This document shows positions 5,366-8,833 of a stretch of DNA of 8,833 bases, in pieces. The notes under the pieces are model-generated. The model saw nothing but the letters and a program-made list of their open reading frames with translations, did no database searches and had not been told where the DNA came from. The stretch is from Planctomycetota bacterium (GTDB lineage: Bacteria > Planctomycetota > Brocadiia > JAJRTI01). The stretch's first letter is position 1. Each line of letters begins with the position of its first letter. The stretch lies in assembly GCA_024278415.1 (NCBI GenBank), contig JAJRTI010000361.1, positions 1 through 8,833 of the forward strand, in the 5' to 3' direction. Made by a program: the position numbers and the translations under genes.

Positions 5366-6396
5366 TACCAGTCAAACGGGTAATGCCCAAACTCGTAGTA
5401 CGCCGAGTACAGCGCCTCGACGTTCTCCAGCGGCACGTCGGGGCCCACCTCGCCGTGGAGCATGATGCCTCCGTTGTGGCTCCCGAATAGCTTCAACACC
5501 TTCTTCACGTACTCGCGGATCTCGTCGGGCGCGCCGAAGGGGATGAGCCACTGCCGGTCGATGTCCGTGCGGATGAGCACGCGGCCGGCGACCTTCTCCG
5601 CGACGCGCTCGTCGCCCATGCAGTGGTGCTGCGGGTTCAGCACGTCTACGCCGATCTCGATCAGGTCGTCGATGATCTCGAAGATCCATCCATCGGTGTG
5701 GAACCAGACGAACTTGCCCGCGTCCTTGATCACGTCGAACATGCGTTTGTAGCGCGGCTTGAAGAAGCGGCGCCACATGTCCGGGTGCACGAGCAGGCGG
5801 TCCTGCGCGCCCCAGTCGTCGCCGAAGCGAATGCAGTCCACGCCGGTCTGGCATGCCGGCTCGATCGCCGCGAGCATGTGCTCGACCTTTCGGTCCGCGA
5901 GTTCGTGGACTTCTTGGCGGTCCTCGGCCAGGTCCATGAGCAGGTTGGCCGGGCCGCGCATGTGTTGGATGTGCTGGAATAGGCTGCCGCCGGCCGCGCA
6001 GGCGAACCATTCGGGATGCTGCTGCTCGACTTGTGCCTGCACCTTGTCCCGGTAGTCCGGCCCCGGCGCCGCGGGGAACTCGTAGTTCGCCCAGTTGTCC
6101 CACGTGGGGAGCGCGGGAACCTTCACCTCGCCCGAGGTGTAGCCCTTGAGGCGTTGCCAGGTCGTGCCCCACGCGTCCGTCCATTCGACGACGTCGGTGA
6201 TGGCGTCCTTGCTCTCCGGATCGGGCGGGTTGACGTTCTCATTGTTGAAGTCGTCGGGATACTTGTTTGCGATGTCCAGCAACGCTTGGCCGTGGTTGAA
6301 GAACGCTCCGGGAAAGATGTAGTGGTGGATCGGCGCGCGGTCCGGGCCGTCGAAAGTGATCGCCTTGATGATGCGCTCGCGGTGGGTCATGGGCAC
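5365..6396 (-). CDS. uroporphyrinogen decarboxylase (UROD) superfamily protein
   Basis: This cytosolic TIM-barrel protein of about 343 residues opens with THRERIIKAITFDGPDRAP, the usual start of UROD-family methyltransferase-like proteins. Numbered from the ATG, the family features are G190-D-D-W-G-A-Q, the metal-site segment F230-H231-T-D-G, the following I246-GVDVLNPQ254, and a C-terminal HGEVGPD. These fit the MtaA/CmuA-like or uncharacterised branch rather than haem-pathway HemE. The Cys usual after the His (HxCG) is replaced here by Asp (HTDG), and no partner corrinoid protein is adjacent. AGGAG (6404-6408) is seven bases from a GTG at 6396 but 13 from the ATG at 6390. Other genes here use gaps of six to eight, so GTG is preferred. 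The substrate is unknown. Confidence 0.92.
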   Translation of the reverse strand: MPMTHRERIIKAITFDGPDRAPIHHYIFPGAFFNHGQALLDIANKYPDDFNNENVNPPDPESKDAITDVVEWTDAWGTTWQRLKGYTSGEVKVPALPTWDNWANYEFPAAPGPDYRDKVQAQVEQQHPEWFACAAGGSLFQHIQHMRGPANLLMDLAEDRQEVHELADRKVEHMLAAIEPACQTGVDCIRFGDDWGAQDRLLVHPDMWRRFFKPRYKRMFDVIKDAGKFVWFHTDGWIFEIIDDLIEIGVDVLNPQHHCMGDERVAEKVAGRVLIRTDIDRQWLIPFGAPDEIREYVKKVLKLFGSHNGGIMLHGEVGPDVPLENVEALYSAYYEFGHYPFDW

Positions 6397-6436
6397 TCTG
6401 TAGCTCCTACTCTTACGGCCGTTGTCCGATGGTGAG

Positions 6437-6462
6437 CGTTCACACGATCGATGGCGTGAACG
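6437..6462. promoter_or_regulatory. candidate operator (7-bp dyad) upstream of the UROD-family gene
   Basis: CGTTCAC (6437-6443) and GTGAACG (6456-6462) form a perfect dyad with a 12-base spacer, about 40-65 bases before the start of the UROD-family gene. Size and symmetry suit a dimeric helix-turn-helix regulator. No regulator gene is present in the window. Confidence 0.35.
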
Positions 6463-6599
6463 ATTACGTGCATGATGACGGCTACGCGGCCTCAAGCCAG
6501 ACTGGTCATGGAATACGAGCGCAGACTCCCGGAGCCGCCGGCTAGTGTCGCGTCCTGGAAATACCTTGGCGTTTCGTGGAGCTTCGGGCACTGGCAGAT

Positions 6600-6639
6600 C
6601 GCTTTGGGCGACAGCCTACGGCAGCGTCAGGCCCAAGCG
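6600..6639. repeat. stem-loop with one bulged base
   Basis: CGCTTTGGGC (6600-6609) pairs with GCCCAAGCG (6631-6639) if one T is bulged, giving 9 bp around a 21-base loop. It sits about 20 bases before the CAGATG repeat pair and may be part of the same intergenic element. Confidence 0.35.
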
Positions 6640-6658
6640 GTAGCGCAGAGCGGAAAAC

Positions 6659-6791
6659 CACAGATACCCGCAGATGTCCACAGATGGCGCAGATCGGAGG
6701 CAGAGATGGAGACGGCACACTGAACGACAACTGCCAAACGATCGCACCTATCGTCTCTCCTTCAGATCGGCGTCATCTGCGGGCATCTGCG
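6659..6791. repeat. inverted pair of CAGATG-type repeats
   Basis: The left copy CACAGATACCCGCAGATG (6659-6676) and the right copy (6774-6791, on the - strand CGCAGATGCCCGCAGATG) match at 16 of 18 positions in opposite orientation. The left copy continues with further CACAGATG and CGCAGAT units to about 6694. Strings of CACAGATG/CGCAGATG units are a familiar low-complexity intergenic repeat of environmental bacteria. Here two copies enclose about 97 bp that show nothing else. Confidence 0.5.
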
Positions 6792-6856
6792 TTCCTTCCG
6801 TTGCAAACACTGAAGGTATATCGCAAGCGCGTACATATCGTGAGCACGCGCAGCGA

Positions 6857-6876
6857 CGCCTCGACGGTTTGAGGCG
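6857..6876 (-). terminator. weak terminator hairpin after the unrecognised gene
   Basis: CGCCTC (6857-6862) pairs with GAGGCG (6871-6876) around an 8-base loop, just after the stop codon of the gene that ends at 6885. The perfect palindrome GCGAAGCTTCGC (6874-6885) lies between hairpin and stop. There is no T-run on the - strand. Confidence 0.3.
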
Positions 6877-6884
6877 AAGCTTCG

Positions 6885-7988
6885 CTAAAACTTCGTCATC
6901 CTAGGAGCGTCCCGGACACCCGGCGGGGGGCCGACCTCTTCGCGATACGCAGAGTATTCCCGAAGGGGCATGAAGCGTGGGTCTGTCACGTCCGGCATAA
7001 TCAAGTTTCCGAGCCCAACGACGTAGGCGGTGTCGCCTGACATGCCTCGAGCGTAGACGCCGAACTGCTTCGCATCGAATGCTGACTCGGGCGGCATGTC
7101 ATCAAGCCGTATCTCAATGTAGTCCGTGTCCGGTGGCACGATGGCCAAGGCGTGGAAGGGGAACGCCAGTTTGTCCTTAAGCCATGAGTACCACTCCCGG
7201 CGCTCCCATACGCTCAGGTAGTGCCTACGGGCCGCTGGATCGGTCCGCCACGGGAGCGGCTGGGCCGCGACTTCGGGAGACCGGAAGCCGAGGAGCATTC
7301 TCGTGAGCGATGTCTGTTCGTCAGAGTACATGGCGCCATAGCCCATGGTGCAATACACACCTTCTTCTGGCCGCCATGGGGCAACGTAAGACAGGAGCAG
7401 GCTCCCGGCCGAAGCGATAAGACTATTCACCCCGTCGATCGCCAGGCTGATGCATCGCATGGGCGGGCCACACAGCCTCTTCGTTTGCCAGTCCCACTCT
7501 TGGAGCCAAACGTGGTCTCCTTCCGCCTCTCCGATGCGGTAAAAGCCTATGCGCGCCTGTTTCCAGAGCCGCAGTCTGTCCTTGCCTTCCTCTGACATTC
7601 CTTGCCCCATGTGATCGAGGTAAGCCTCCACGGGATGCCATGAGCGGCCGGGCACTCCATGGTAGAGAAACTCCTCGACGGCCCAGCTCGAGATATCGGG
7701 AAGGTCGCCAAGCGGCCCGATCGCGACGTTTTCCCTGAACATCTGAAACCTCGGCTTGCCCGGCCGGCAGTACGTCGAAAACGTGGCCAATCGGAATTTT
7801 ACATCGTCCGGGTGTTCCAGCATCTGATCGTCACAAGAGAGATCGTGGCCATCGAGACCGAGAGGGTTCGGGTGGGCCCCGGTGGTTTCACGGCGGAGTC
7901 TCGGCGTTTTGTGCCCTTGGCGCGCCTGGCGCATGCGGCGTTTCTTTCGCTGGCGTTCCTTGTCACGGTTCTTCGGCTTCTTGGCCAT
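6885..7988 (-). CDS. unrecognised 367-residue protein with a very basic N-terminus
   Basis: I do not recognise this family. The first 30 residues are almost all Lys/Arg/Gln (KERQRKKRRMRQAR), suggesting contact with nucleic acid or a disordered tail. The rest is a globular, tryptophan-rich, acidic-to-neutral domain with no membrane segment, no signal peptide and no Cys-pair metal site. Notable stretches are GDHVWLQEWDWQTKRL (about 157-172), CTMGYGAMYSDEQTSLTRML (about 213-232) and DYIEIRLDDMPP (about 291-302). Codon choice is less GC-rich than in the flanking UROD-family and truD genes, hinting at later arrival. ATG 7988 begins the basic tail; the only Shine-Dalgarno-like sequence is GAGAG about 10 bases upstream, so the start is less certain than elsewhere. 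It lies 134 bp downstream of truD on the same strand and could be co-transcribed with it. Confidence 0.78.
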   Translation of the reverse strand: MAKKPKNRDKERQRKKRRMRQARQGHKTPRLRRETTGAHPNPLGLDGHDLSCDDQMLEHPDDVKFRLATFSTYCRPGKPRFQMFRENVAIGPLGDLPDISSWAVEEFLYHGVPGRSWHPVEAYLDHMGQGMSEEGKDRLRLWKQARIGFYRIGEAEGDHVWLQEWDWQTKRLCGPPMRCISLAIDGVNSLIASAGSLLLSYVAPWRPEEGVYCTMGYGAMYSDEQTSLTRMLLGFRSPEVAAQPLPWRTDPAARRHYLSVWERREWYSWLKDKLAFPFHALAIVPPDTDYIEIRLDDMPPESAFDAKQFGVYARGMSGDTAYVVGLGNLIMPDVTDPRFMPLREYSAYREEVGPPPGVRDAPRMTKF

Positions 7989-8122
7989 CGTGGCATACTC
8001 TCTGAGGGGTGGAATCTCGGCAGTGTTCCCGGCGCTTCGGGAGCATCAGGCAGCCATCGGCCACAGCTTGGTTCTGTTGGCGGCCATGATACGCTTTTCT
8101 GGCCCCGTTGGACAAACCCACG

Positions 8123-8833
8123 TCAGGCCTTCATCACCTCGCCGAGCACCGTCGTCGCGTAGCAGCCCTTGGGCAGCGAGAACGACAGCACTACGCCGTC
8201 GTCGTAGCGCACGTCCACACCCTCGACCGGGAAACGCAGCGGCCGCCGCGCACCGCGGAGCCCTTGGACAATCGGGGACTTGAAGTCGTCGAGCGCCAGG
8301 CCTTCGCCGGCAAGCAGTTCGCGCTCCATCTCGCCCATGTGGCCCTCGGCGAACTTCAGCTTGCGGCCGTAAAGCGGCCCGGAGGGGCTGATCTCCAGCG
8401 CATCGCAGCGCGGCTGCTCCGCGGCCGTGTCCTCCACGAGGAACACCGCGCCCTTGGCGTGGATAAATGCGAGATCGCCTTGCCAGAGCTTGTCCAACTC
8501 GGCCATGCGCGCGGCGACGAGTTGGTTGAATAGGTGCGACTGATACGCGGAGACGAAGAGGCGCTTGAGTTCGCGAGGGATGGAGCGGAACGCCGCGCGG
8601 CAGTCGCCGTTCGTGCCGGCCAGCACGTGCAGTGCGCGTATCTCCGCACGGAAGGAGGGTGGGAACGCGTCCGCGGCTCGGCCCCACTCGCCTTGCTCCA
8701 CGAGCCGGCGCGCGTCTTGAAGCTGCGCGCCCTCTTTCTCGGATGGCCCGCCAAGCCACACGCGCACCGCGGCCTCCACGTCGCCGCGGAGCATCTCTCG
8801 TCCCGGCGCGTGCGTTTCGCCTTTGCTGCCGAA
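8123..8833 (-). CDS. truD: tRNA pseudouridine(13) synthase TruD, C-terminal part (runs off the window)
   Basis: The frame is open to the right edge, so the start and the N-terminal catalytic Asp lie outside. The 236 residues present cover the last two-thirds of the family. The edge reads FGSKGETHAPGREMLRGD, the TruD segment RFGxxGxNxxxGxxllxGD. The signature helix SAYQSHLFNQLVAARM (fragment residues 95-110), GPLYGRK and the C-terminal RRPLRFPVEG ... LSFSLPKGCYATTVL follow in the correct order. TruD converts U13 of tRNA-Glu and a few other sites to pseudouridine. The ATG at 8794 inside the frame is not the start, because TruD homology continues upstream of it. After the stop there is a small hairpin (8027-8042) but no clear terminator. 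Confidence 0.94.
   Translation of the reverse strand, partial: FGSKGETHAPGREMLRGDVEAAVRVWLGGPSEKEGAQLQDARRLVEQGEWGRAADAFPPSFRAEIRALHVLAGTNGDCRAAFRSIPRELKRLFVSAYQSHLFNQLVAARMAELDKLWQGDLAFIHAKGAVFLVEDTAAEQPRCDALEISPSGPLYGRKLKFAEGHMGEMERELLAGEGLALDDFKSPIVQGLRGARRPLRFPVEGVDVRYDDGVVLSFSLPKGCYATTVLGEVMKA

Larger units (their letters stand above)
6397..6884. other. gene-free, repeat-rich region upstream of the UROD-family gene
   Basis: About 490 bp without a credible gene. Frames that are open here lack Shine-Dalgarno sites and recognisable proteins. From left to right it holds a dyad at 6437-6462, a bulged stem at 6600-6639, an inverted pair of CAGATG-type repeats at 6659-6791 and a hairpin at 6857-6876. 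Each is listed separately. No clear sigma70 promoter for the UROD-family gene was found. Confidence 0.6.

Noticed and set aside
3936..5390. Long - strand open frame (484 codons) opposite the methyltransferase
   Set aside because: High GC keeps the antisense frame open. It has Arg/His/Ala-rich composition and no motifs, and it spans two real genes and their gaps.
8046..8759. - strand open frame (237 codons) over truD
   Set aside because: Another frame of truD; Arg/Ala/Gly-rich with no motifs.
8792..8794. ATG at 8794 as the start of truD
   Set aside because: TruD-like residues (FGSKG ... GRE) continue upstream in frame to the window edge, so this is an internal Met.
1..8833. CRISPR array, tRNA, rRNA or intact insertion sequence
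   Set aside because: No regularly spaced direct repeats, no cloverleaf or CCA-end pattern, no rRNA-like blocks and no transposase motifs were seen on either strand.

Overview
The window comes from a GC-rich bacterial chromosome. No organism can be named from sequence alone. The mix of an orphan UROD-family gene, a DLH/acetyl-xylan-esterase-like hydrolase, many palindromic intergenic repeats and TTG/GTG starts behind good Shine-Dalgarno sites resembles uncultured environmental lineages such as the Planctomycetota/Hydrogenedentota-type groups. That placement is inference, not a call.

Layout. Positions 1-1002 hold almost no intact gene. They contain a cluster of hairpin-forming repeats (67-185, 262-277, 300-422), a 29-codon 5' fragment of a PhnP-like metallo-hydrolase gene (465-551), and a long imperfect hairpin (580-627) just past the point where that gene is lost. 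A promoter-like site (890-919) then leads to a small two-helix membrane protein with a cytosolic Cys-rich domain (1003-1479). The intact PhnP-like hydrolase follows (1781-2542, +), convergent with an alpha/beta hydrolase (2703-3737, -). The gap between those two contains a possible relic of a PIN-domain toxin gene. The alpha/beta hydrolase is divergent from a 49-residue Cys-rich protein (3915-4064, +), across a 177 bp gap with a perfect TATAAT. An RsmC/RlmG-like methyltransferase follows (4185-5336, +), convergent with a UROD-family gene (5365-6396, -) across a GC-rich hairpin. A gene-free, repeat-rich gap of about 490 bp (6397-6884) separates this from an unrecognised 367-residue protein with a very basic N-terminus (6885-7988, -). 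The 3' part of truD closes the window (8123-8833, -, running off the edge).

How it fits together. There is no evident pathway or single operon. Two genes act on RNA (the methyltransferase and the pseudouridine synthase), and three are soluble enzymes of broad families (PhnP-like, alpha/beta hydrolase, UROD-like). Strand changes are frequent, so most genes are probably transcribed alone. The most unusual parts are the left kilobase, where a paralogous gene has been cut down to its first 29 codons between repeat elements, and the stand-alone membrane-anchored version of a Cys motif that normally ends signalling proteins. I found no CRISPR array, tRNA, rRNA or intact transposase gene, and nothing that I can firmly call a new system.
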